Shown here: positions 1-8,756 of the stretch, piece after piece
Position numbering within the stretch: position 1 is the stretch's first letter
Layout of the letters: every line of letters begins with the position of its first letter
Made by a program: the position numbers and the translations under genes
Source: Capillimicrobium parvum
GTDB taxonomy: Bacteria > Actinomycetota > Thermoleophilia > Solirubrobacterales > Solirubrobacteraceae
Reading direction: 5' to 3'
Length of the DNA: 64,000 nucleotides
NCBI RefSeq assembly: GCF_021172045.1
Contig: NZ_CP087164.1
Span: 1,116,001-1,180,000 of the forward strand
Notes under the pieces: generated by a model
The model's input: only the letters and a program-made list of their open reading frames with translations
The model's database searches: none
What the model was told of the DNA's origin: nothing

Positions 1-2
1 CC

Positions 3-383
3 GAGGCCCGGATGGCCCTGAACCTCGCACGGCGACGGTGGCGAGCGGGCGAGGTCCTCTCGCCGGCAGATCTCGGGTTCTACGGGCTGGTGGGCCGCGC
101 CTCGACGCGGCAGTCGCTCGAGTCGATGGTGGCGAGCGCGCTCGGGCCACTGCTCGAGGCGGATGCCGCCGGGGCGTCGGCGTACGTCAAGACGCTCGAT
201 GTGTACCTCGCCAGCGACCGGCGCCTCGAGAGGACTGCGAACGACCTGCACGTGCACCCCAACACGGTCCGCTACCGCCTGACGAAGATCCAGGAGATGC
301 TCGGCGTGAGCCTACGCGACGTCGAGGAGCGCTTCCTGCTCGAGCTCGCCCTCCGTGTCCGCGCTGCGCTCGATCAGCAATAG
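3..383 (+). CDS. PucR/CdaR-type regulator, C-terminal part (cut by window edge)
   Basis: The reading frame is already open at the left edge, so the start lies outside the window. About 125 residues remain. The last 60 or so form the C-terminal helix-turn-helix of the PucR/CdaR family, with the family signature HPNTVRYRL followed by a KIQEMLG recognition stretch. Members of this family usually control purine, ureide, sugar-acid or amide catabolism. It converges on the LacI gene, so it is probably not part of that unit. Its target cannot be told from the fragment. Confidence 0.85.
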   Translation, partial: EARMALNLARRRWRAGEVLSPADLGFYGLVGRASTRQSLESMVASALGPLLEADAAGASAYVKTLDVYLASDRRLERTANDLHVHPNTVRYRLTKIQEMLGVSLRDVEERFLLELALRVRAALDQQ

Positions 384-424
384 CTCAGCCCTTGGTCCGC
401 CACGGTCAATCGGTGGATCCGGGT

Positions 425-1459
425 CTAGGCACCGATGAAGGCGCTGCTCTCTCGCACCCGCAGCACCGCCGGGATGGTCACCGGCGCCTCGGCATCCTCG
501 CCACGGATGCGGCTCAAGAGGAGCTCCACGGCGGCGCGGCCGACCTCAGCCGGATCGAGATCGAGCGCCGTCACCGGTGGGTGGCCCTGGCGTGCATCGA
601 TGCTGTCGATCCCGGTCGCGACGAGCAGGTCGCCGGGCACCGAGAGCCCACGCGCCCTGGCCGCCCGCATGACCTCGCCCGCGTAACGCTCCGGTAGGCC
701 GATGATCGCGTCGGGGGCGCGCGGGCCATCGAGCAGCACGCCGGCTCGCTCGCAGGCAGTCAGCTCTGCGGCCGTCCCGTTGGCCGCATCGACGATCGGT
801 TCGAGGCCGTGCTCCTGAGTCCAGGCGAGGTAGCCGCGAAGAGAGTCGACCGTCCAGGCGTTGCCCCAGCCCGAGGTCAGCAGGGCGATCCGCCGCGCGC
901 CCGACGCGTGCAGGTGGTCGAGCAACACGCGCATGCATTGGGCGTTGTCGGAGTTGACGTGCCAGCGGTGGTCCGGGTGGTCGGGATCGCGCTCGATCGT
1001 CACGACCGGCTTGTCCAAGCGCCGGCAGAACTCGAGCTGCCCATCGCCGGGGACCGTGTCGCACAGGATGGCGCCGTCCACCGCGAGGTCCTCGAGGTCC
1101 TGGTACGAGCGCAGCGGCGGTGAGATCAGCAGCCGGTGGTCGTTGTGCAGGGCGGTCGCGGTTGCGGCGCGGATGACGTGCATGTAGGCGTCGAAGCTGA
1201 GCTCCTCGGGGCGGTCGCTCGCCGCCTCAACGCTCGAGAGCACCAGCGCCAGCGTGCCGGTGCGCGACGTGCGCAGCGCCCGGGCGATCCGGCTCGCCCG
1301 GTAACCGAGCTCCTCGGCCGCGGCCGCCACGCGCTCCGCGGTCTCCGGCTTCACGGTGCCCCGGCCGTTGAGGGCGAGCGACACCGTCGCGGGCGAGACG
1401 CCCGCGGCGGCGGCGACGTCCCGGATCGTCGCGCGAGGCTCCATGGACGAGGCGCCCAT
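425..1459 (-). CDS. LacI family transcriptional regulator
   Basis: This 344-residue protein has an N-terminal LacI helix-turn-helix (TIRDVAAAAGVSPATVSLAL, about residues 10-30), then a hinge and a periplasmic-binding-protein-like sensor domain. Length is normal for the family. The ATG at 1459 is chosen because a TAGCGT box sits 9 nt upstream, as expected for a leaderless or nearly leaderless mRNA; an in-frame ATG five codons later is possible. It is divergent from the MMPL exporter gene, so it may control that gene or itself. The effector sugar or small molecule is unknown. Confidence 0.93.
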   Translation of the reverse strand: MGASSMEPRATIRDVAAAAGVSPATVSLALNGRGTVKPETAERVAAAAEELGYRASRIARALRTSRTGTLALVLSSVEAASDRPEELSFDAYMHVIRAATATALHNDHRLLISPPLRSYQDLEDLAVDGAILCDTVPGDGQLEFCRRLDKPVVTIERDPDHPDHRWHVNSDNAQCMRVLLDHLHASGARRIALLTSGWGNAWTVDSLRGYLAWTQEHGLEPIVDAANGTAAELTACERAGVLLDGPRAPDAIIGLPERYAGEVMRAARARGLSVPGDLLVATGIDSIDARQGHPPVTALDLDPAEVGRAAVELLLSRIRGEDAEAPVTIPAVLRVRESSAFIGA

Positions 1460-1468
1460 CGCAAGGCC

Positions 1469-1474
1469 ACGCTA
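1469..1474 (-). promoter_or_regulatory. -10 box of the LacI gene
   Basis: Reads TAGCGT on the minus strand, 9 nt before the ATG at 1459. This matches the actinobacterial TANNNT -10 and would put the transcript start at or next to the start codon. No convincing -35 box was seen. Confidence 0.5.
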
Positions 1475-1577
1475 CCAGTCGCCGTTCGCGCCCACCGACC
1501 GTCGGTCGCGGGCGCAACCACACGACCGGCTCCAGGCGGCAGCCTGCGCCGGGAAGCTTTTGGGAAGCCGGCGGGCC

Positions 1578-1583
1578 TAGCGT
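1578..1583 (+). promoter_or_regulatory. -10 box of the MMPL exporter gene
   Basis: TAGCGT, 10 nt before the ATG at 1594. The same hexamer serves the divergent LacI gene about 105 bp away, so both promoters lie in one short control region. Confidence 0.5.
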
Positions 1584-1593
1584 CGCGCCGGTC

Positions 1594-3762
1594 ATGAACG
1601 AACGGCACACACCCACATCGCGCCGGGCGCTCGGGCTCTTCGGACGCCTGGGCCGCTGGTCGGCGCACCACCGCCGCGCGGTCTTCGTCGCGTGGGCGGT
1701 GCTCATCCTCGCTCTCGGCGCCTTCGCCCCGCGGGCCGAGCACGCCCTCTCCGGCGGCGGCTGGCAGGCGGACGGCTCGGAGTCCGTTGCCGCCCGCAGC
1801 CTGATCGACCGGCACTTCGGTGGCGAGGGCAGCTACGCGTTGGCCGTCGTCGTCAGCTCCCGCGCGCACGCAGCGGGCGATCCGGTGTTTCGTCACGCAG
1901 TGGCAGCCGCGGCGCGGGTGCTGCGCGACGAGCCGGCGGTGGCGGCGGTGACGTTGCCGCAGCCGGGCCGGTCGGTCTCGCGTGACGGGCACGTGGCGGT
2001 CGTGCGCGGCGGCGCGGGCGCCGGCACGGCGGAGATGGTGCGGGCGGCGAGCCGTGTCGAGCGGCGCCTCGCGGTCGCCGGGTCACCCGGCGTCCAGTTG
2101 GCGCTCACCGGGTCGCCCGCGTTGTGGTCGCAGTTCAACGACGAGAACAAGACGGCGATGCTGCGGTCCGAGGTCATGTCGTGGCCGCTCACGATGGTCG
2201 TGCTCCTGATCGCGTTCGGCTCACTCGCGGCGGCGGGCATCCCGCTGCTGCTCGCGATCTCCGGCCTCGTGGCGACGGCGGGCGCGCTCTGGCTCGGCAC
2301 CCGGGTGACCGGGATCACGATCTGGGCCATGAACTTCGCCCTCATGTTCGCCCTCGCGGTGGGGATCGACTACGCCCTGTTCGTCGTCGTGCGCTTCCGG
2401 TCCGCCCTCCGCTCGGGACTCCAGCCGATCGACGCGGTGGGGGAGACGATGGACACGGCCGGCAAGGCGGTGGTCGTCAGCGGGCTGGCCGTCCTGGCCT
2501 CCCTGTCCGCGGTGATCCTCGTGCCGAGCCAGCCGTTCCGGACCAGCGTGTTCGGCATCCTGCTGGCCGTCGGGCTCGTGCTTGCCATGTCGCTCACGCT
2601 CCTGCCCGCGGTGCTGGCGACGCTCGGTTCGCGCATCGACCGCTTCGCCCTGCCATGGGCCGGTGCGGTCCAGCACCGTAGCGAGCGCTTCGCCCGCTGG
2701 GGCCGCCTCGTGGCCCGCCGGCCCGTGCTCGTGGGCGCGCTCGCGGCCGGGGTGCTGGTCGCTCTCGCGCTGCCCGTGCTGCACCTGCACACCGCCATGC
2801 CGAATGCCGGCGTCCTGACCCGCCACGCGAGCGCGCGCGTCGCGTCCGAGCGCCTCCAGCAGGGCTTCGGGCCCGGGGCGCCCGCCGAGCTGCAGGTCGT
2901 CGCGCCCCGCGCCGCCGCCGGCCGGGTCCAGCACGCGCTCGAACGCGGTCCGGGAGTCGCGGCGGTCCTGCCGCCGCAGCAGGCCGGACGCTTCGCGCTG
3001 CTTCGCGTGCAGCCGTCGAGCGACGACCCCGGGGCGCTCATCGAGCGCATGCGCCAGCAGCTCCCCGCGGGCGCGCTCACCGGCGGAGCCGCCGCGGAGG
3101 CCCACGACCTCGAGCGCGTGCTGCGGGGCCGGACGCCGCTCGTCTTCGCCCTCGTGTCGGCGATCGGCTTCCTGCTCCTGCTGACCATCGTCCGTGCGCC
3201 GCTCGCCGCCGCGTTCGCGGTGTTGCTGAACCTCCTCGCGACGGCGGCGACGTTCGGCGTCGCCACGCTGATCTTCCAGGACGGTGGCGGCGAGGGCCTG
3301 CTGGGCTTCCATTCACAGGGCTTCGTCGACGCGTGGGCGCCGGTGTTCTTCTTCTGCCTGAGCTTCGCCCTCGCCATGGACTACACGGTGTTCCTGCTGA
3401 TCTCCGTGCGCGAGGAGCTCGAGCGCACCGGCGACGCGCGCGCCGCGCTCGTCGAAGGTCTGGCCCGCTCCGGGCGCGTCATCAACGCCGCGGGCGCGGT
3501 GATGGTCGTGGTCTTCTTCACGTTCGCCATGTCGGGCCCGCTTCCGCCGAAGGAGATGGGCGTGATCCTCGGTGTCGCCGTGCTGCTCGACACGGTGCTG
3601 GTGCGCCTGGCGCTGCTGCCCGCGGTGCTGCGGCTGCTCGGCGACCGCGCCTGGTGGGTCCCCACCTTCGTCGAACGGTGGCTTCCCCATCTTCGCCTCC
3701 GCGACGCCCAGCCGGAGCCGGCGGGTTCGGTGGCCGTGGAGCACGGGGGCGCTCCCTGTTGA
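1594..3762 (+). CDS. MMPL/RND family exporter
   Basis: This is a 722-residue polytopic membrane protein. It has one N-terminal transmembrane helix (about residues 30-45), an extracytoplasmic loop, a bundle of helices (about 190-350), a second loop and a second helix bundle (about 510-690). The repeated architecture with GIDYALFVVVRFR in the first half and AMDYTVFLLISVREE in the second is that of MMPL proteins, which export lipids or hydrophobic compounds using the proton gradient. It stands alone between divergent LacI and a strong hairpin, so the substrate cannot be inferred. Length is typical for single MMPL proteins. Confidence 0.93.
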   Translation: MNERHTPTSRRALGLFGRLGRWSAHHRRAVFVAWAVLILALGAFAPRAEHALSGGGWQADGSESVAARSLIDRHFGGEGSYALAVVVSSRAHAAGDPVFRHAVAAAARVLRDEPAVAAVTLPQPGRSVSRDGHVAVVRGGAGAGTAEMVRAASRVERRLAVAGSPGVQLALTGSPALWSQFNDENKTAMLRSEVMSWPLTMVVLLIAFGSLAAAGIPLLLAISGLVATAGALWLGTRVTGITIWAMNFALMFALAVGIDYALFVVVRFRSALRSGLQPIDAVGETMDTAGKAVVVSGLAVLASLSAVILVPSQPFRTSVFGILLAVGLVLAMSLTLLPAVLATLGSRIDRFALPWAGAVQHRSERFARWGRLVARRPVLVGALAAGVLVALALPVLHLHTAMPNAGVLTRHASARVASERLQQGFGPGAPAELQVVAPRAAAGRVQHALERGPGVAAVLPPQQAGRFALLRVQPSSDDPGALIERMRQQLPAGALTGGAAAEAHDLERVLRGRTPLVFALVSAIGFLLLLTIVRAPLAAAFAVLLNLLATAATFGVATLIFQDGGGEGLLGFHSQGFVDAWAPVFFFCLSFALAMDYTVFLLISVREELERTGDARAALVEGLARSGRVINAAGAVMVVVFFTFAMSGPLPPKEMGVILGVAVLLDTVLVRLALLPAVLRLLGDRAWWVPTFVERWLPHLRLRDAQPEPAGSVAVEHGGAPC

Positions 3763-3774
3763 CGATGTCTGTCC

Positions 3775-3803
3775 GGGCCGGCCGGGAAGAGCCCGGCCGG
3801 CCC
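3775..3803 (+). terminator. Strong hairpin after the MMPL gene
   Basis: Perfect 12-bp inverted repeat (arms 3775-3786 and 3792-3803, all G and C) with the 5-nt loop AAGAG. It begins 13 nt after the MMPL stop codon. There is no T run, as is common for actinobacterial terminators. Confidence 0.7.
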
Positions 3804-3870
3804 CGCCACGCGCCCTCGCGCGCCCTCATGCAGCGACATCGCTCCTTACACCGGACCGCGACCTCAGATT

Positions 3871-3888
3871 GACCAGACCAATCTGGTC
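3871..3888. promoter_or_regulatory. Palindromic operator of the toxin-antitoxin pair
   Basis: GACCAGA-CCAA-TCTGGTC, perfect 7-bp arms. It lies 11 nt upstream of a TACGAT -10 box (3900-3905), where a bound repressor would block RNA polymerase. Phd/YefM and VapB antitoxins typically autorepress through such sites (family knowledge); binding here is inferred. Confidence 0.6.
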
Positions 3889-3899
3889 GACCAACTCGG

Positions 3900-3905
3900 T
3901 ACGAT
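3900..3905 (+). promoter_or_regulatory. -10 box of the toxin-antitoxin operon
   Basis: TACGAT, 6 nt before ATG 3912 (3 nt before an in-frame GTG at 3909). The spacing favours a leaderless transcript beginning at ATG 3912. Confidence 0.5.
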
Positions 3906-3911
3906 CTCGTG

Positions 3912-4130
3912 ATGGAAGTGACGGTCCAAGAAGCCAAGACGCAGCTCTCGCGCCTGCTGCGCCGGGTCGAGGCCGGCGAGGAGATCGTCATCCGCCGGGG
4001 CCGCGAACCGGTCGCGATGCTCGTTCGCGTGCCGACGAGGCCGGGCAAGCGCCAGATCTGGGGCGACCTCGAGGGGGCGATGGCCGCCGACTTCGACGAG
4101 ACCCCGGCGGACTTCGATCCCTACGCGTGA
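3912..4130 (+). CDS. Phd/YefM-type antitoxin (VapB role)
   Basis: A 72-residue protein. Residues 1-45 match the Phd/YefM fold (VTVQEAKTQLSRLLRRVEAGEEI, then a RRGREPVAMLV strand), which binds DNA and dimerises; the acidic C-terminal tail (DFDETPADFDPYA) is the usual toxin-neutralising arm. An in-frame GTG one codon upstream is possible, but the -10 spacing favours this ATG. The stop overlaps the toxin start (GTGA), so the two are translationally coupled. It is expected to be labile and to repress its own operator just upstream. Confidence 0.9.
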   Translation: MEVTVQEAKTQLSRLLRRVEAGEEIVIRRGREPVAMLVRVPTRPGKRQIWGDLEGAMAADFDETPADFDPYA

Positions 4131-4507
4131 AGCGGCTGCTGCTCGACACGAACGTCGCGGTCTGGCTGCTGCTCGGCGACCGGGAGCGGGTGTCGGCCAC
4201 TGCGGTCGAGTTGCTCGAGGATGAGCACAACCAGGTCGCCCTCAGCGCCATCAGCGTATGGGAGATCGCGATCAAGCAGTCGCTGGGCAAGCTGACGATC
4301 GCCGACGGCTGGGCGGCAGCGCTCGGACGGCTCGGGTTCGATCCGCTGCCCGTCACCGCGCTGCACGCGGAGGCCGTGGAGCGCCTTCCGTGGCACCATC
4401 GCGACCCCTTCGACCGGCTGCTCGTCGCCCAGGCGTCGGTCGACGGCCACGCGCTCGTCAGCGCGGATCGGCGGCTCGCCGCCTACCACGTCGACGTCGT
4501 GTGGTGA
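4127..4507 (+). CDS. PIN-domain ribonuclease toxin (VapC-like)
   Basis: A 126-residue PIN-domain protein starting at a GTG that overlaps the antitoxin stop. It shows the four-acid PIN plan: LLLDTN near the N-terminus, SVWEIAIK near residue 45, the HRDPFDRLLVAQA block near residue 90, then VSADRRLAAY. PIN toxins are Mg-dependent endoribonucleases that cleave tRNA or rRNA. The HRDPFDR sub-motif is typical of VapC partners of Phd-type antitoxins. Nothing looks broken, so the module is probably functional. Confidence 0.93.
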   Translation: MKRLLLDTNVAVWLLLGDRERVSATAVELLEDEHNQVALSAISVWEIAIKQSLGKLTIADGWAAALGRLGFDPLPVTALHAEAVERLPWHHRDPFDRLLVAQASVDGHALVSADRRLAAYHVDVVW

Positions 4508-4608
4508 GCCGGCCGCGGTGCGGGCGAGCGGCGCGCGCCGTGGGCTTCGACAACGGCCGTCGGTCACCCGCCACCCGGACGGTCGGCGAGCAGGCATGAT
4601 GGCGCGCG

Positions 4609-6069
4609 ATGGCGCACGTCGAGATCGTCGACCAGACCATCCGCGACGGCCCGCAGAGCCTCTGGGGCATGCGGATCCGCGCGGGCATGGTGACGAAGGT
4701 CGCCCCGCAGCTGCGGGCGGCCGGCTTCCACACGCTCGACGTCCCCGGCGGCTCGTTCTTCACGGTCATGCTGCGCCACCTGCGCGAGGACCCGGTCGCG
4801 TCGTTCGCGCACATCCGCCGGCTGCTGCGCGGGCAGACCCTGCGCTGTGGCACCCGGCCCTCGTCGACCGGCCGCTACGGGATCGCGTCCTACGCGAGCA
4901 TGGACTTCTACACGCGGTTCATGGTCCAGCGGCTCGGGATCGACGCGTTCTGGATCTACGACTGCCTGTACGACATGCCGGAGATGGAGCGCCGTGCCCG
5001 GTCCGTCCACGAGGCCGGCGGCGAGGTGGTGCCCGCGGTCATGTACGGCATCTCGCCGGTGCACACCGACGCGTGGTACGCCGAGCGCGTGCGCGAGATG
5101 GTCGGCTGGGGGATCACGTCGTCCATCTACGTGGAGGACGCGCCCGGCATCCTCACCCCGGAGCGCTGCCGGACGCTCATCCCCGCGCTCGTCGAGGCCG
5201 CCGGCGACGTTCCGGTCGAGCTGCACTGCCACAACACGACCGGCCTGGCCCCGCTGAACTACCTCATCGGCATCGAGCACGGCATCCGGCGCATCCACAC
5301 CTGTAGCCGCCCGGTGGCCAACGGGCCGTCGCTGCCGTCGACGGAGATGATGCTCGTCAACCTCGAGTCCGCCGGCCACACGCACCCGATCGACGCCTCG
5401 ACGCTGGCGCCGGTGGCCGAGCACTTCGAGCGCGTCGCGCTCCAGGAGGGCCACCCGCTCGGGGCGGTCACCGAGTACGACCGCCGCATCTACGACCACC
5501 AGCTTCCCGGCGGGATGACCGGCACGTTCAAGGCCCAGCTCGTCGAGCACGGCATGGAGGACCGCTTCGACGCCGTGCTCGAGGAGATCCCGCGGGTGCG
5601 TGAGGAGCTCGGCTACCCGGTGTCCGCGACGCCGTTCAGCCAGCTCATCGGCACCCAGGCGCTGCTGAACGTCGTCTCCGGCGACCGCTACTCGATCACC
5701 ACCGACGAGGTCGTGCTCTACACGATGGAGGCCTACGGCAAGCCTCCCGCGCCGATCGATCCCGACGTGAAGGACCGCCTGCTCTCCAGCCCGGCGGGCA
5801 AGCGCCTCGCCGGCTTCCGCCGGCCCGACCTGACGCTCGAGGAGCTGCGCATCCAGTCCGGCGGCCCGCACGTCTCCGACGAGGACCTCTTCCGGCTGAT
5901 CTTCACGCCCCAGGAGGATCTCGACGCGACCGCTGCCGCCGGGCCGCTGCGCACGGACTACGCCTTTCGGGAGAAGCCGGCGGACCTGCTGGCGCGCGCG
6001 ATGGACGCCAAGCATGCGCGGCGCGTGTCGCTGCACTCGCCGGGCGTGTCGATCGACCTGGCGCGCTGA
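4609..6069 (+). CDS. Carboxyltransferase-like HMGL-family enzyme (PycB/OadA-like) with altered metal ligand
   Basis: 486 residues. The first 320 or so follow the DRE-TIM-barrel carboxyltransferase of pyruvate carboxylase, oxaloacetate decarboxylase alpha and transcarboxylase 5S (DQTIRDGPQSL, LLRGQT, SPVHT, ELHCHNTTGLAPLNY). Metal ligands D8, H206 and H208 are kept. The lysine that is carbamylated and binds metal in this family (in IKDMAG) is here glutamate 176 (YVEDAPG). There is no biotin-carrier domain and no biotin carboxylase gene nearby. It could be a decarboxylase or lyase for an oxo-acid of the ureide locus rather than a biotin enzyme. The true substrate is unknown. Confidence 0.85.
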   Translation: MAHVEIVDQTIRDGPQSLWGMRIRAGMVTKVAPQLRAAGFHTLDVPGGSFFTVMLRHLREDPVASFAHIRRLLRGQTLRCGTRPSSTGRYGIASYASMDFYTRFMVQRLGIDAFWIYDCLYDMPEMERRARSVHEAGGEVVPAVMYGISPVHTDAWYAERVREMVGWGITSSIYVEDAPGILTPERCRTLIPALVEAAGDVPVELHCHNTTGLAPLNYLIGIEHGIRRIHTCSRPVANGPSLPSTEMMLVNLESAGHTHPIDASTLAPVAEHFERVALQEGHPLGAVTEYDRRIYDHQLPGGMTGTFKAQLVEHGMEDRFDAVLEEIPRVREELGYPVSATPFSQLIGTQALLNVVSGDRYSITTDEVVLYTMEAYGKPPAPIDPDVKDRLLSSPAGKRLAGFRRPDLTLEELRIQSGGPHVSDEDLFRLIFTPQEDLDATAAAGPLRTDYAFREKPADLLARAMDAKHARRVSLHSPGVSIDLAR

Positions 6070-6112
6070 GCGCAGTAGGAAGCCCGAATCCGGGCGCCCA
6101 GCTTAGGACTTT

Positions 6113-6124
6113 CTCCCATGGGAG
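6113..6124. repeat. Palindrome upstream of the aminotransferase gene
   Basis: CTCCCATGGGAG, a perfect 12-bp palindrome about 30 bp upstream of the start chosen at 6154, and a weaker GCCCG-AATC-CGGGC repeat at 6082-6095. They could be operators for one of the PucR regulators; this is inference. Confidence 0.35.
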
Positions 6125-6153
6125 CGTCCCGGGCACGGCCGGATACTCCGTTC

Positions 6154-7398
6154 ATGGGTCCGCGCACGCAGGACACCCGCCTCTGGCATCCGTTCAGCGA
6201 CATGGCCACGGTCCGCGACCGCGAGCTGGTCATCACCCGCGGCGAGGACGTCTGGCTGTGGGACGAGGACGGCAACCGGTACCTCGACGCCTTCGCCAGC
6301 CTCTGGTACACGAACATCGGGCACGGGCGAAGCGAGATCGCCGACGCGGTCGCCGCGCAGATGCGTGAGCTCGAGGCGTTCACGATCTTCTTCGACTACG
6401 CCAACCGCCCGGCGCTCGAGCTCGCCGAGCTGCTGGCCGAGCTGTCGCCGATGCCCGGCTCGCGGGTGATGCTCACGCCCGGCGGCGGCAGCGAGGCGAT
6501 CGACACGGCGGTGAAGATGGCGCGCCGCTACTGGTTCGAGATGGGCCAGCCCGACCGCCGCCATGTCGTCTCGCGCGCTCACGCCTACCACGGCTCCAAC
6601 GGGATCGGCACGGGCATCGGCGGCATCGACGCCAACCGGGACGGCTGGGGCGCCGCGCTGCCGGAGACCTCGCGCGTCGGCCACGACTCGGTCGAGGCGC
6701 TCGAGGGCGAGATCGCCCGCGTGGGGGCCGACCGCATCGCGGCGTTCGTCTGCGAGCCGGTCATGGGCGCCGGCGGCGTGCACCCGCCGCCGCCCGGCTA
6801 CATCGAGGGCGTCGCCGCGCTGTGCCGGGCGCACGACATCCTCTTCGTCTGCGACAGCGTCATCTGCGGCTTCGGGCGCCTCGGCACCTGGTTCGGCATC
6901 GAGCGCTGGAACGTCGAGCCGGACGTCATCACCTTCGCCAAGGGCGTCACCAGCGGCTACCTGCCCCTCGGCGGCGTGCTGTTCGGCGCGCGCGTGTGCG
7001 AGCCGTTCTGGTCGGAGCCCGGCAGGATGGTCCGCCACGGCTACACGTTCGCCGGCCACCCCGCGTGCTGCACGGCGGCGCTGGCGAACATCGCCGTGAT
7101 CGACCGCGAGGGGCTGCTGGACCGGGCGCTGGAGATCGAGCGCGACCTCACCGCGGTGCTGCGTCCGCTCGAGGACCATCCCGCGGTCGCCGAGGTGCGG
7201 TCCGGTACCGGGGCGATGGCCGCGGTCGAGCTCGTGGAGGAGGGCGGCGCGCCGGGGCTCATGATGCGGATGCGCGCCGCCGGGGTCCTCGTACGCGCCT
7301 CGAGCCCCACGGCGGTCGCGGTCTGCCCGCCCCTGACGATCACCCGCGAGCAGGTCGACACCATCGGCGAGGCGTTCGCGCACAGCCTGGGCGCGTGA
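6154..7398 (+). CDS. Class III (omega-type) aminotransferase
   Basis: 414 residues from the ATG at 6154, which lies 6 nt after a GATACT -10-like box; an ATG 12 codons upstream is also open but falls inside a palindrome. It is a PLP fold-type I class III enzyme: LTPGGGSEAIDTAVKMAR, RAHAYHGS, DSVICGFGRLG and the PLP lysine in FAKGVTSGY. Relatives move amino groups from beta-alanine, alanine or other omega-amino acids to pyruvate or glyoxylate. Its stop overlaps the next start (GTGA). In this locus an alanine-glyoxylate or beta-amino-acid role is attractive but unproven. Confidence 0.95.
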   Translation: MGPRTQDTRLWHPFSDMATVRDRELVITRGEDVWLWDEDGNRYLDAFASLWYTNIGHGRSEIADAVAAQMRELEAFTIFFDYANRPALELAELLAELSPMPGSRVMLTPGGGSEAIDTAVKMARRYWFEMGQPDRRHVVSRAHAYHGSNGIGTGIGGIDANRDGWGAALPETSRVGHDSVEALEGEIARVGADRIAAFVCEPVMGAGGVHPPPPGYIEGVAALCRAHDILFVCDSVICGFGRLGTWFGIERWNVEPDVITFAKGVTSGYLPLGGVLFGARVCEPFWSEPGRMVRHGYTFAGHPACCTAALANIAVIDREGLLDRALEIERDLTAVLRPLEDHPAVAEVRSGTGAMAAVELVEEGGAPGLMMRMRAAGVLVRASSPTAVAVCPPLTITREQVDTIGEAFAHSLGA

Positions 7399-8756
7399 TC
7401 GCCCAGCTGCGGCGGATCGCGGGCGATGACGCCGTCATCGAGGGGGCGCCGGCGCCCTATGCGTCGGACGCCACGCAGGAGACGCTCGGTCTGCGCGGCA
7501 GCGCGCGGGCGACCGTACGCCCGCCGGACGCCGAACGGGTCCGCCGGGTCGTCGCCTGGTGCTACGACCACGACGTGCCGATCGTGCCGCGCGGCGGCGG
7601 CACGGGCTTCGCGGGCGGCGCGGTGCCGAGCGAGGACGCCGTCGTGCTGTCGCTCGAGCGGCTCGATCGGTTCCGCGAGCTGGAGCCGGCAGCGTGGCGC
7701 GCCCACGTGGAGGCCGGCGTGTCGACCGCCACGGTCACGCGCCGCGCGCGCGAGTCCGGCCTCCTGTTCCCGCCGAACCCGGGCGCCGCCGAGCAGTCGC
7801 AGATCGGCGGCAACGTCGCGACGAACGCCGGCGGTCCGCGCGCGTTCAAGTACGGCGTCACGCGCCGGTGGGTGACCGGCCTGGAGGCGGTCGTCGCTCC
7901 CGGCGAGGTGCTGCGCACCGGCGGCGCGGTCCGCAAGGACGTCACCGGCTACGACCTCACCGGCCTGCTGTGCGGCTCCGAGGGGACGCTCGGGGTCGTC
8001 ACGTCGGTGTGGCTGCGCTTCGTCCCGCTGCCCGAGCGCAGCGCCCAGGTGGCCGGCTTCTACGAGTCGGCCGCGGACGGCTGCGCCGCGATCGCCGCGG
8101 TCTTCGCCAGCGGCGGGCAGCCCGCGGCGCTCGAGTACGTCGACGCCGGCGCGCTCGCCGCCACGGCCGCCGCCTTCCCGGCCGCCGTGCCCGCCGGCGC
8201 GCGCTTCCTCGTGCTCGCCGAGGCCGACGGCCGCGACGCCGAGGTCGCGTCCGACGCCGCGGAGCTGGGCGAGGCGCTCGCCGCCGGCGCCCTGCTGACG
8301 CATGTCGCGACCACGCGCGGCGACCTCGACGCGCTCGCCCGCTGGCGCGAAGGCGTGTCCGGGGCGGTCACCGGCCTGCTCGGCGCGAAGGTGTCGGACG
8401 ACGTCGCGGTCCCGGTCGAGCGCCTGGCCGAGATGCTCGAGCGCGCCGACGCGATCGGCGCGCGCCACGGCCTGCGGACCTGCAGCTGGGGCCACGCGGG
8501 CGACGGCAACCTGCACGTCAGCTTCCTCCTGCCGCCGGGCGACCTGCCGCTGCGCGCTGCGGCCATGCGCGCCAGCCACGAGCTCCACGCCGCGGCCGTC
8601 GAGCTCGGCGGCGCGATCTCCGGCGAGCACGGCATCGGCAGCGTCAAGCGCGGAGAGCTCGGCCTCCAGCTCGGCGACGTCGGCCTGCGCCTGCACGCCG
8701 CCGTCAAGCAGGCGCTCGACCCCAAGGGCCTCTTCAACCCGGGCAAGAAGCAATGA
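7395..8756 (+). CDS. FAD-linked 2-hydroxyacid dehydrogenase (GlcD-like)
   Basis: 453 residues from a GTG overlapping the previous stop. The N-terminal half is an FAD_binding_4 (VAO/PCMH-type) domain with PRGGGTGFAGG and GGNVATNAGGPRAFKYGVT; the C-terminal half is the FAD-linked oxidase C domain, with GHAGDGNLH and the GEHGIGSVKR signature near the end. Such enzymes oxidise glycolate, D-lactate or D-2-hydroxyglutarate in the cytoplasm or at the membrane. GlcE and GlcF partners are absent, so it may pass electrons to another acceptor. It is coupled to the ThDP enzyme by an ATGA overlap. Confidence 0.93.
   Translation: MIAQLRRIAGDDAVIEGAPAPYASDATQETLGLRGSARATVRPPDAERVRRVVAWCYDHDVPIVPRGGGTGFAGGAVPSEDAVVLSLERLDRFRELEPAAWRAHVEAGVSTATVTRRARESGLLFPPNPGAAEQSQIGGNVATNAGGPRAFKYGVTRRWVTGLEAVVAPGEVLRTGGAVRKDVTGYDLTGLLCGSEGTLGVVTSVWLRFVPLPERSAQVAGFYESAADGCAAIAAVFASGGQPAALEYVDAGALAATAAAFPAAVPAGARFLVLAEADGRDAEVASDAAELGEALAAGALLTHVATTRGDLDALARWREGVSGAVTGLLGAKVSDDVAVPVERLAEMLERADAIGARHGLRTCSWGHAGDGNLHVSFLLPPGDLPLRAAAMRASHELHAAAVELGGAISGEHGIGSVKRGELGLQLGDVGLRLHAAVKQALDPKGLFNPGKKQ

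Noticed and set aside
3572-4507. 311-codon frame suggesting a long PIN protein
   Set aside because: The front part reads MMPL and antitoxin DNA out of frame; the toxin starts at GTG 4127 overlapping the antitoxin stop.
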